Assembly (NCBI RefSeq): GCF_001553115.1
Contig: NZ_KQ960182.1
Coordinates: 211,844 to 275,843, forward strand
From: Aedoeadaptatus coxii
GTDB taxonomy: Bacteria > Bacillota > Clostridia > Tissierellales > Peptoniphilaceae
Length of the DNA: 64,000 nt
Direction of reading: 5' to 3'
This document shows positions 43,493-50,790 of this stretch, piece after piece. The notes below the pieces were generated by a model that saw only the letters and a program-made list of their open reading frames with translations, made no database searches and was not told where the DNA came from. The stretch's first letter is position 1. The number at the start of each line of letters is the position of its first letter. The translations under genes were made by a program, and so were the position numbers.

Positions 43493-44419
43493 CTATTTGT
43501 CACTGTCGGCAGCGACAATTTTTTCTTTTTCCGCTTGAGCTTTGGCAGCCTCAGCTTTTTTAGCTGCAGCCGCTTCCGCTTTCTTTTGGCGATCCTTTTC
43601 TTTCATTTTTTCAACCCGTTCGGGGTATTCCGTGTAAATTGCGCCGGTGGGGCACTTAGATGCACAGATACCGCAGTTGATACATTTTTCGTAATCGATC
43701 TTCGCAAGATTATCGTTTACGTGAATAGCATCTTTCGGGCAGTTGCGTTCACAGAGACCGCAAGCGATACAACCGATGCTGCAATTGGTACGAACCACTT
43801 TACCTGCATCGTGCGTAGAACATTTGACTTCTGTTTTTTGCTTGTAAGGCATTAAGCCGATAATATGTTTCGGACAGATGTCGATACATTTTTTACAAGC
43901 TACGCATTTTTCCTTGTCCACAAAGGCAATACCGTTGCGAACGTGGATCGCATCGAATTCACATACGCTTACACAGGTTCCGCCACCGAGGCAGCCGGAG
44001 GAGCAACCTTTCGATCCCTGAGCGTAATCGCCGATTAAACGGCAGTCTACGAGACCGTTGTATTCGTATTTGTTTTTCGAATGATCGCAGTCACCTTGGC
44101 AGCGAACCACGGCAACTTGTTTTTCCACACCGTCAGCTGATTGGCCCATAATTTCGCCAACAGCTTCGGCTGTTTCTTGACCACCGATGGCACATCCGTT
44201 AACGGGAGCATCCCCTGCGACGATGGCGTTGGCCATCCCTTCACAACCGGGGAAACCGCAGGCACCACAGTTGGCGCCGGGAAGTGCATCGAGAACTTGA
44301 ATCACTCTCGGGTCCATTTCCACATGGAAAACTTTACTTGCAAAGGCTAACACGACGCCGAGCAACAAGCCTAAGACTCCGAGGATAACGACAGCATATA
44401 TTACGTTTTGTACATCCAC
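43493..44419 (-). CDS. rnfB: Rnf complex iron-sulfur subunit RnfB
   Basis: 308 aa. TM helix (about 5-27), the [4Fe-4S] Cys set CGACGFPGCEG (Cys51, 54, 59 and a Cys near 76), then multiple ferredoxin-type clusters (CVACKKCIDICPKH, CIACGLCERNCPKD, CINCGICASKCPTG). RnfB receives electrons from ferredoxin. The C-terminus is a long Lys/Ala-rich helix (about 265-308), longer than in many homologues. The start is GTG 44419 with GGAGG eight bases upstream. Last gene of rnfCDGEAB. Confidence 0.96.
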   Translation of the reverse strand: MDVQNVIYAVVILGVLGLLLGVVLAFASKVFHVEMDPRVIQVLDALPGANCGACGFPGCEGMANAIVAGDAPVNGCAIGGQETAEAVGEIMGQSADGVEKQVAVVRCQGDCDHSKNKYEYNGLVDCRLIGDYAQGSKGCSSGCLGGGTCVSVCEFDAIHVRNGIAFVDKEKCVACKKCIDICPKHIIGLMPYKQKTEVKCSTHDAGKVVRTNCSIGCIACGLCERNCPKDAIHVNDNLAKIDYEKCINCGICASKCPTGAIYTEYPERVEKMKEKDRQKKAEAAAAKKAEAAKAQAEKEKIVAADSDK

Positions 44420-44431
44420 GACAAACGCCTC

Positions 44432-45007
44432 CTAAACTAATCCTTGGAATCCCATAAAGGCAATAGCCATTAAACCGGCGCTAATGAGCGCGATGGGAAC
44501 ACCTTGCAGCGGCTTCGGAATAGGCATGATTTCCATACGTTCACGAAGAGCACTCAGTAAAAGAAGTGCTAATGTAAAGCCGATGGAGGCGCCTAAACCA
44601 TTAATAACAGTTTCAAAGAGATTGAATTCACTTTGAATGTTCAAAACGGTTACACCGAGTACCATACAGTTTGTCGTAATCAAAGGTAAGAAAACGCCCA
44701 TTGCGGAGTAAAGGGAGGGAGATGATTTCTTAATGAACATCTCTACAAACTGTACCAGGGATGCAATAACCAGGATAAAGACGATTGTTTGTAAGTAGCC
44801 AAGTCCAAAGACATCTAAGACGAAGCGTTGCAATAACCAGGTAACAGCCGAAGCAATGACGACGACGAATGTAACGGCGACGCCCATGCCCGTAGCGGTT
44901 TCGGTTTTCGAGGAAACGCCTAAGAAAGGACAAATCCCCAAGAACTTTGCGAAGATGTAGTTGTTAACCAGAATAGTCGATAAAAGAATTGTAATAATTG
45001 TTGACAT
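44432..45007 (-). CDS. rnfA: Rnf complex membrane subunit RnfA
   Basis: 191 aa with six TM helices. The N-terminus VNNYIFAKFLGICPFLGVSSK contains the conserved Cys that helps coordinate the membrane Fe-S centre shared with RnfE. AGGGGG precedes the ATG. Ion-pumping core of the ferredoxin:NAD+ oxidoreductase. Confidence 0.96.
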   Translation of the reverse strand: MSTIITILLSTILVNNYIFAKFLGICPFLGVSSKTETATGMGVAVTFVVVIASAVTWLLQRFVLDVFGLGYLQTIVFILVIASLVQFVEMFIKKSSPSLYSAMGVFLPLITTNCMVLGVTVLNIQSEFNLFETVINGLGASIGFTLALLLLSALRERMEIMPIPKPLQGVPIALISAGLMAIAFMGFQGLV

Positions 45008-45017
45008 GCTCTACCCC

Positions 45018-45611
45018 CTACGCTCTTTTTGCCATAATCGCACGATAGGCAGCAATCAATAAGCCTAAAAGGATAAATGCACCGGCAGGCGATGTTAAAA
45101 TGCCGATACCGGGATAGGCTTCGGGGAAGATTTGCTTGTCGAGCAAGGTACCGTGACCGAACAGCTCTCTTACAACGGCCATGGACAACATGGCGAGAAG
45201 ATAACCGATACCGGTACCGAGGCCGTCGACGATGGACGGAATCAGTTTGTTTTGATAAGCGAAACCTTCTGCTTCCCCTAAGATACAGCAGTTAACTACG
45301 ATTAAGGGAAGGAAGATACCTAAAGCGTTATAGATTGCGGGACTATAAGCGTGTAAAACCATTTCGACGAGCGTTACGAACGTTGCAATAACGACGATAA
45401 ACGCCGGAATACGAACATTGCTGGGAATGATTTTTCTTAAGATACTAACAACTGCGTTGGAGCAAATTAATACAAAGGTAACGGCGACACCCATGGCAAT
45501 AGCCGATGTAACCGATGTACTGATTGCAAGAACCGAACACAAGCCGATCATTTGCATAAAGATCGGATTGTTTTTAAAGATACTATTAGAAAATACTTTT
45601 CCTAAACCCAT
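45018..45611 (-). CDS. rnfE: Rnf complex membrane subunit RnfE
   Basis: 197 aa with six TM helices, paralogous to RnfA (NNPIFMQMIGLCSVLAISTSV near the start, with the matching Cys). Partners RnfA in the membrane. AGGAGG precedes ATG 45611. Gene order C-D-G-E-A-B fixes the identity. Confidence 0.96.
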   Translation of the reverse strand: MGLGKVFSNSIFKNNPIFMQMIGLCSVLAISTSVTSAIAMGVAVTFVLICSNAVVSILRKIIPSNVRIPAFIVVIATFVTLVEMVLHAYSPAIYNALGIFLPLIVVNCCILGEAEGFAYQNKLIPSIVDGLGTGIGYLLAMLSMAVVRELFGHGTLLDKQIFPEAYPGIGILTSPAGAFILLGLLIAAYRAIMAKRA

Positions 45612-45621
45612 GACTTACCTC

Positions 45622-46203
45622 CTACTTTCCACTAATTTCTTTATAGGCGGGAAGGATGGAATTGACCCCTTTAAGAACGCCGGTCGACGAAACGGTGGCG
45701 CCTGAAATCAAGGGGATTTCATCTTCTGCAGAGGGTTCTTTATTACCCTTGACTTCGCCGTTTTTAAAGGACTTACCTTCAAACCCTTTGAAATAAGCGG
45801 GTTCTGTAATTTGGGTACCGATACCGGGGGTTTCGGAGTTTTGAATATTTCTGAAGCCTGCGATGGTGCCGTCATTGAGTAGGCCGATGGCATTGGTCAT
45901 CGAACCGCCATAGCCCTTTGCCGTATGGTTAATACCATATCCTACGATTTCATCGCCCTTCTTAGCGACGAAAACATCTTGAATCTCTTTGTATTTTTCC
46001 ACAAGAGCAGCTTTTTTAGCTTCGTCGATGGGTTCAAAGGTATCGGCCTTGTCGCCATAGATTTCTTGATAAGCTGCAACGGATTTTTCGAATTCAGCTT
46101 TAGCAATAACTTCTGCTGTAAAACCATTTACAACGGCTAAAAGTCCGGCGGCCACTGCAGAAATGACCAAAAGGACAAGGCCTGTCTTAAAATAATTTGC
46201 CAT
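45622..46203 (-). CDS. rnfG: Rnf complex flavoprotein subunit RnfG
   Basis: 193 aa. One N-terminal TM (about 8-26) and an extracytoplasmic FMN-binding domain. The flavinylation motif SGATVSS lies at 167-173; Thr170 is expected to carry FMN covalently attached by an ApbE enzyme, which is not in the window. It starts right next to the rnfD stop, with GGAGG within rnfD. Confidence 0.95.
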   Translation of the reverse strand: MANYFKTGLVLLVISAVAAGLLAVVNGFTAEVIAKAEFEKSVAAYQEIYGDKADTFEPIDEAKKAALVEKYKEIQDVFVAKKGDEIVGYGINHTAKGYGGSMTNAIGLLNDGTIAGFRNIQNSETPGIGTQITEPAYFKGFEGKSFKNGEVKGNKEPSAEDEIPLISGATVSSTGVLKGVNSILPAYKEISGK

Positions 46204-47175
46204 TTACTTTGCCTCCCCATATGCTTCCGTTTTGGTTAAACGTTCAATCAACGGGCTGGCTACGTTCATAAGAAGAATAGAGTAGGATACGCCTTCCGCC
46301 ATATTACCTTTTGTGCGGATAAGTGCCGTGATAAGACCACAGCCGATAGCGAAAATAATCTTACCCTTTGTGCCTTGAGGCGTCGAGCTGTAATCTGTCG
46401 CCATGAAGAGGGCACCTAACATTAAGCCGCCGCCTAAAACCTCATAGGGAATGATGTCAGCCTTAATGCCGAAAACGAACAGGAAGACGATCGTCGTAAG
46501 AATGTAAATCACGGGGATCTTCCAGTCGATGACTTTGCGGATTAATAAGTAGCAAGCACCAATTAATAATAAGAGCGCCGAGGTTTCCCCAATAACACCG
46601 CCGATATTTCCGATGAACATATCTTGTAAAGAAGGTAAGGATGCAAGATCCTTTCCGGCTTTAATAATCGTTAAAGGCGTTGCAGCCGAAGCGGCGTCGA
46701 CGCCGGGTACGGTGTAGGTCGCCATAATTTGCGGCCAGGAAAGCATCGCCATGGCACGACCTGCTAATGCGGGGTTTACAAAGTTGCCGCCGATACCGCC
46801 AAATGCTTCTTTAACGATAATAATCGCAAAGACCGACGAAATCGCGGGAACATACCAGGGCACGCCTGCCGGCATGTTCATGGCGAGTAAAAGACCGGTA
46901 ACGATCGACGAAAGGTCGCCGATTTGGCTTTCTTTTCCGGCCAGTTTTTGGTAAATAAATTCACTGCCTACACAGCAGACCACACTGATTAAATAAATAA
47001 TAAGTGCATTCATACCGAAGAAATACACACTGGCAACAACTGCCGGCGCGAGGGCGATGATGACATCGCGCATAATCTTCGTTACAGATTCATTGGAACG
47101 AATATGAGGCGCTAATTGTACGAAGCGTCCATCTCCTTGTAAACTAGGAGATTTGGTTGTAACCTTGTTATCCAT
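46204..47175 (-). CDS. rnfD: Rnf complex membrane flavoprotein subunit RnfD
   Basis: 323 aa with about nine TM helices. The covalent FMN site reads SAAT (163-166) in the sequence GVDAASAATPLTI, where Thr166 is the expected acceptor. The conserved GGIGGNFVNPALAGRA precedes it. Related to NqrB. AGGAGG precedes the ATG. Confidence 0.95.
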   Translation of the reverse strand: MDNKVTTKSPSLQGDGRFVQLAPHIRSNESVTKIMRDVIIALAPAVVASVYFFGMNALIIYLISVVCCVGSEFIYQKLAGKESQIGDLSSIVTGLLLAMNMPAGVPWYVPAISSVFAIIIVKEAFGGIGGNFVNPALAGRAMAMLSWPQIMATYTVPGVDAASAATPLTIIKAGKDLASLPSLQDMFIGNIGGVIGETSALLLLIGACYLLIRKVIDWKIPVIYILTTIVFLFVFGIKADIIPYEVLGGGLMLGALFMATDYSSTPQGTKGKIIFAIGCGLITALIRTKGNMAEGVSYSILLMNVASPLIERLTKTEAYGEAK

Positions 47176-47187
47176 CTTGACCTCCTA

Positions 47188-48513
47188 CTATTTACGAGCG
47201 TTGGCACGAACTTCGCGTTTAGCGAGTTTTACGGATTCGCTTAAATAACGTTTTGCCGGGCAAACGAAAGAACAGATACCGCATTCCATACATTGATCGG
47301 CATGGTACTCTTGGCAAAGATCGATGCGATTGCGAAGAATCGAAGCATTGATCCGCGTCGGGTTAATATTAGCCGGGCAATGATCTACGCAGCGACCGCA
47401 TTGAATACAGGGACCTTCTTTTGCATCGTCGATTTCAACATCGGTAAAGGCTAAAATACCGGATGTGGTCTTGGTAATCGGTGCAGTAAAGTCGAAAATG
47501 GACTTCCCTGTCATCGGGCCGCCGCAAATAAATTCGACGACATTGTCTTTCACACCGCAGAAATCGAGAATATCTTGAACCGGTGTACCGACACGAACGA
47601 GTAGGTTCTTCGGCTTTTCAATGCCGGATCCGGAAACGGTTAAAATCCGCTCGATAGAAGGCATGCCTCTACGGATTAAATCGTAAAAAGCTTTCGATGT
47701 TTGAACATTGGTCAAGAACACACCGACATCGTTTGTAACGCCGTTTTGAGGTACAATACGTCCGCAAACAGCTTCCGATTGACGCTTGGAATCCCCTTGA
47801 GGGTATTTGGTTTGCATCGTGGCAACCTTGAGCGTCGGGTATTTCGTAGCGACCATTTCGTTCGCTTTTTGGATGGCATCGGGTTTATTTTCTTCGATTG
47901 CCAAATAAGCTTCGTCGGTCTTGTAAAGGTCTTGGAATAATTTGAGAGAATCAAATAATTCATCAGCTTGTTCGAGCATTAAGCGGTGGTCGCATGTTAA
48001 GAACGGTTCACATTCCGCACCGTTTAAGATGACAACATCCAATGCCGGATCGTCACTTTTCAGCTTAGCGTGTAACGGGAATCCGGCGCCGCCCATGCCG
48101 ACGATACCCGCGTTCTTTACTAAAGATACGAGATCATCGATAGTTAAATCTTCGTAGTTTTCAATCGGTTTAATGGAAGGATCTAATTCATCTTTTCCAT
48201 CATTTTCGATAACGACCATATCCGTAAACATACCGTTGGCAGCATATCCTTTTTCAATCGATACGACTTCACCCGATACACTGCTATGTACGGCCGCGGA
48301 AATAAACGCGTCGGAATTACCGACGATTTGCCCTCTCAAAACGTGATCGCCTACAGAAACCGTAGGTTTACACGGAGCACCGATGTGTTGGCTCATTGGA
48401 ATACGAACCACTTTCGGTGAAGGCATTACTTCAATAGCGACTCCTTCTGACAGCTCTTTGTGTTCATCAAAATGAACACCGCCGACAGAAAAAGTGAGAT
48501 TCGTCTTTGCCAT
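47188..48513 (-). CDS. rnfC: Rnf complex NADH-side subunit RnfC
   Basis: 441 aa. N-terminal barrel with SQHIGAPCKPTVSVGDHVLRG, a flavin/NADH-binding region (GMGGAGFPLHAKL, LNGAECEPFLTCDHRLM), SLBB, and two [4Fe-4S] motifs near the C-terminus (CIQCGRCVDHCP, CMECGICSFVCPAKRYL). It reduces NAD+ with electrons passed through the complex. First gene of the operon; GGGGTGAAAGA precedes ATG 48513. Confidence 0.96.
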   Translation of the reverse strand: MAKTNLTFSVGGVHFDEHKELSEGVAIEVMPSPKVVRIPMSQHIGAPCKPTVSVGDHVLRGQIVGNSDAFISAAVHSSVSGEVVSIEKGYAANGMFTDMVVIENDGKDELDPSIKPIENYEDLTIDDLVSLVKNAGIVGMGGAGFPLHAKLKSDDPALDVVILNGAECEPFLTCDHRLMLEQADELFDSLKLFQDLYKTDEAYLAIEENKPDAIQKANEMVATKYPTLKVATMQTKYPQGDSKRQSEAVCGRIVPQNGVTNDVGVFLTNVQTSKAFYDLIRRGMPSIERILTVSGSGIEKPKNLLVRVGTPVQDILDFCGVKDNVVEFICGGPMTGKSIFDFTAPITKTTSGILAFTDVEIDDAKEGPCIQCGRCVDHCPANINPTRINASILRNRIDLCQEYHADQCMECGICSFVCPAKRYLSESVKLAKREVRANARK

Positions 48514-48650
48514 TCTTTCACCCCTTGCATTTTAAAAAACGAATCGCCGTGCAAGCGTTTTGCCTGCAACAAGAAGAAAGGAACCTGCTGGTTCCCCTCT
48601 CCATGGCTTTTCAGCTTTCATCTTTATTTATCTTATCAAAAGCGGTATTA
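48514..48650 (-). promoter_or_regulatory. Structured leader upstream of rnfC
   Basis: The untranslated region before rnfC contains, on the minus strand, an 11-bp hairpin (AGAGGGGAACC / GGTTCCTTTCT, AGCA loop, 48575-48600) followed by a pyrimidine run, then a 7-bp hairpin TGCAGGC / GCTTGCA (48550-48572 region), then the ribosome binding site. The first hairpin could act as an attenuator. I do not recognise a known riboswitch core. The promoter itself is unclear in the AT-rich stretch 48650-48726. Confidence 0.35.
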
Positions 48651-48726
48651 AAAATCTAGTATTTAGAAAAAATGTAAGAAAGAAATGCTTAGGGTTTTAA
48701 ATTTTATTCTCTTTATACATTATAAA

Positions 48727-48769
48727 ATAACACGGCTATTCCCGATCCTTATGGGAATAACCGTGTTAT
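48727..48769 (-). terminator. Strong terminator after the biotin-carrier gene
   Basis: On the minus strand, a 17-bp stem (ATAACACGG...TATTCCC against its complement, one T-G pair) with a 9-base loop, followed by TTTATAAT. It lies 18 bases after the stop of the biotin carrier gene and isolates rnf from the upstream operon. Confidence 0.85.
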
Positions 48770-48786
48770 CGCTATTTTAAAATAAA

Positions 48787-48990
48787 TTATGCTTCAATTA
48801 TAAATAATTTTTCACCTCTTAATACAGCCTCCTGATCCTCGACGAAGTAACGAATGCGACCGGATTTCTCAGCGGAAAGAGGAATGCTCATTTTCATGCT
48901 TTCTAAAATTAAAACCACGCTCCCCTCCTCCACTCGTTCACCATTTTTAAATCTTATTTCTTCAATGCGACCGGGCAATGGCGATTTCAT
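48787..48990 (-). CDS. Small biotin carboxyl carrier protein
   Basis: 67 aa, a minimal biotinyl domain with ESMKMS (Lys33 the biotin acceptor; the usual motif is EAMKM). It starts with MKSPLPGRIEEI, like gamma/carrier subunits of decarboxylases and acyl-CoA carboxylases. The ATG overlaps the stop of the carboxyltransferase gene (ATGA), so the two are translated together and should work as partners. Confidence 0.88.
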   Translation of the reverse strand: MKSPLPGRIEEIRFKNGERVEEGSVVLILESMKMSIPLSAEKSGRIRYFVEDQEAVLRGEKLFIIEA

Positions 48991-50231
48991 AAAATCGTCC
49001 TCCTTACGTAGCGACGAAGCTCTGAAGGAAGAATAATCTCGTCGACAAGACCATTTTCTCTTGCCGAAGGGGAAGATAAATGGGTTTCACCGATCTCCGT
49101 TCTTCCTATTTTCAAAATTTCAGATTCCAATTCAGGCGCCATAACGCCGATTTGCGCTTTTGGAAAAGCAAGGTAGGCTTTCGCTCCCATGGCGGGAGAA
49201 CCCATGGCCATATAGGAGCCGCCGAGAACTTTTCCCACGGCTACCGTTAGCTTCGGAGCACGATGATTCATGTAGGCTTTCAATAATTTCCCACCGGAAA
49301 GAAGCATACCTTCCCTTTCCGATTGTGTTCCCGGTAAAAACCCGGGCGTATCGGCGAGACTCACGACGGGCAGGCGGAATCTTTCGCATAGGCTGTAAAA
49401 CGACGCCATCTTATTGGCGCCTTCGGAGTCGATGACGCCGCCGGCATATGCCGGATGATTGGCGATGATCGCCACGCGGTGGCCTTCTACATAGGCAAAT
49501 AGCGTCAGAACATTCGGCGCCCAGGTTTGCCAAAGTTCCATAAGGGAATCTCTATCCGCCAAACTGAGAATGACATCCTCCATCGAGAAGGAATCAATCT
49601 CGGAAAGAATTTTTATCGGCTCTTTAAAACAGCGTCGCTCCCGCTTAATATAAAGAAGCAACTTCCCCATCGCCTCTACCATTTCTTCTTCCGAATCTTT
49701 TAAAAAATCGCATCCACCTATGGCCGCAAACTCCTCGCTGTCGCCTAATTCTTTTAAACTCGCTTTTTCAAAAATAGACGCCTCGACAATTTTAGGTCCA
49801 GTTAAACAAAAATAGGACTTTTCTTTAACGGCAAATACTACATCCGCCAAGGAAGCTAAGTAAGCACTTGCACCGATGCACACTCCGTACGATAAAAAGA
49901 AGTGCGGCACCTTGACATCGTGGCCGGCTTTAAACACTTCAGCCGCCGCCAATAGAGAGCCTTGACCGTCTATAAGATCGGCCCCTGCAGAAGCGACGAG
50001 ACCAATTAGGGGAACCTCCGCCCTTTCAGCCAATCGAAAGCCCTTCATAATGGCTCGCCCTTCAAAAATACCGAATGCACCGCCGTGACGCGTTTCGTCA
50101 AAACCGTAAAGGATGACGGGAATCCCCTTAATCCTCGCCGCCGCCAAACTAACTGCCGAAGGCGCGCAGGGTATCATTTCCAAACTGCCTCTATCGACTA
50201 AATCCATCATTCGTTTGATTACACGATTCAT
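48987..50231 (-). CDS. Carboxyltransferase subunit (acyl-CoA carboxylase/decarboxylase type)
   Basis: 414 aa, crotonase-fold carboxyltransferase of the PccB/MmdA superfamily: LVASAGADLIDGQGS, GVCIGASAYLASLADVVF, a C-terminal half with VVSLADTPGFLPGTQSE and VGKVLGGSYMAMGSPAMGA (oxyanion-hole glycines). About 100 residues shorter than typical MmdA/PccB (about 510), mainly at the N-terminus. The start is ATG 50231 after AGGTGATAGT; the open frame upstream runs through the tRNA terminator. No biotin carboxylase or sodium-pump beta subunit is adjacent, so its carboxyl donor and acceptor are unclear. Confidence 0.8.
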   Translation of the reverse strand: MNRVIKRMMDLVDRGSLEMIPCAPSAVSLAAARIKGIPVILYGFDETRHGGAFGIFEGRAIMKGFRLAERAEVPLIGLVASAGADLIDGQGSLLAAAEVFKAGHDVKVPHFFLSYGVCIGASAYLASLADVVFAVKEKSYFCLTGPKIVEASIFEKASLKELGDSEEFAAIGGCDFLKDSEEEMVEAMGKLLLYIKRERRCFKEPIKILSEIDSFSMEDVILSLADRDSLMELWQTWAPNVLTLFAYVEGHRVAIIANHPAYAGGVIDSEGANKMASFYSLCERFRLPVVSLADTPGFLPGTQSEREGMLLSGGKLLKAYMNHRAPKLTVAVGKVLGGSYMAMGSPAMGAKAYLAFPKAQIGVMAPELESEILKIGRTEIGETHLSSPSARENGLVDEIILPSELRRYVRRTIL

Positions 50232-50281
50232 ACTATCACCTATTGAAACTATACCCCTTTTTAAAAATAGAGATACAAAAA

Positions 50282-50304
50282 AAACCGCACCTTTCGGCAC
50301 GGCT
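50282..50304 (-). terminator. Terminator of tRNA-Leu(CAG)
   Basis: On the minus strand, GCCGTGCC / GGTGCGGT with a GAAA loop (G-T pairs present) and a long T run, five bases after the tRNA CCA end. Confidence 0.7.
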
Positions 50305-50308
50305 TATC

Positions 50309-50395
50309 TGGTGCGGGAAAAGGGACTTGAACCCTCACGCGACGAATCACACAAGATCCTGAATCTTGCCTGTCTGCCAATTCCAGCATTCCCGC
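50309..50395 (-). tRNA. tRNA-Leu (anticodon CAG)
   Basis: 87 bases including an encoded CCA. Acceptor GCGGGAA / TTCCCGC, a D-arm with GGAATTGGCAGAC, anticodon stem CAAGA / TCTTG with loop TTCAGGA, a long class II variable arm, and T-arm GAGGGTTCAAGTCCCTT. Reads CUG. It has its own promoter and terminator. Confidence 0.95.
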
Positions 50396-50411
50396 AAATG
50401 AGTACCCGATC

Positions 50412-50440
50412 ATTATAGCACAGAGAATTTTTCATGTAAA
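50412..50440 (-). promoter_or_regulatory. Promoter of tRNA-Leu(CAG)
   Basis: On the minus strand, TTTACA (50435-50440), 17 bases, perfect TATAAT (50412-50417), 16 bases before the tRNA 5' end. Confidence 0.75.
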
Positions 50441-50532
50441 CAATATGGAGGTTCAATAGAATGTAACCTTTTTTAAGATGACCGTTTCCGCTCTTTATTG
50501 AAGATCTATCGTCTTATAAACGAAAACAAAAA

Positions 50533-50552
50533 ATCGACCCTCTCGGATCGAT
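50533..50552 (-). terminator. Terminator of tRNA-Leu(GAG)
   Basis: On the minus strand, 8-bp stem ATCGATCC / GGGTCGAT, GAGA loop, followed by TTTTT, five bases after the tRNA. Confidence 0.85.
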
Positions 50553-50557
50553 TGATT

Positions 50558-50644
50558 TGGTGCGGAGAAAGGGACTTGAACCCTCACGTGATGACTCACA
50601 CATGCCCCTCAAACATGCCTGTCTGCCGATTCCAGCATCTCCGC
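50558..50644 (-). tRNA. tRNA-Leu (anticodon GAG)
   Basis: 87 bases including CCA. Acceptor GCGGAGA / TCTCCGC, anticodon stem CATGT / GCATG with loop TTGAGGG, a long variable arm, and T-arm GAGGGTTCAAGTCCCTT. Reads CUC/CUU. Close sequence relative of the neighbouring tRNA-Leu(CAG) outside the anticodon stem and acceptor, so likely a duplicated pair. Confidence 0.95.
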
Positions 50645-50657
50645 TCAACAGTTATTC

Positions 50658-50686
50658 ATGATAACATAATCCGAATGATTTGTAAA
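50658..50686 (-). promoter_or_regulatory. Promoter of tRNA-Leu(GAG)
   Basis: On the minus strand, TTTACA (50681-50686), 17 bases, TATCAT (50658-50663), 13 bases before the tRNA. Confidence 0.65.
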
Positions 50687-50762
50687 TTGTTTTTTAACAC
50701 CATATTACAAACCTCTTCGTTTTTTGAGGTGCTTTTTATTATACATGAATTTCTTAAAATGT

Positions 50763-50788
50763 AAAAGAGGAATCTAAAAAGATTCCCC
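50763..50788 (-). terminator. Terminator of the polA-coaE-binding protein operon
   Basis: On the minus strand, GGGGAATC / GATTCCTC (one G-T pair), loop TTTTTA, followed by TTTTAC, three bases after the binding-protein stop codon. Confidence 0.75.
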
Positions 50789-50790
50789 TC

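Noticed and set aside
48580..48595. FMN, TPP or T-box riboswitch before rnfC
   Set aside because: The hairpin GGAACC/GGTTCC superficially resembles parts of T-box or FMN elements, but none of their conserved core motifs are present.
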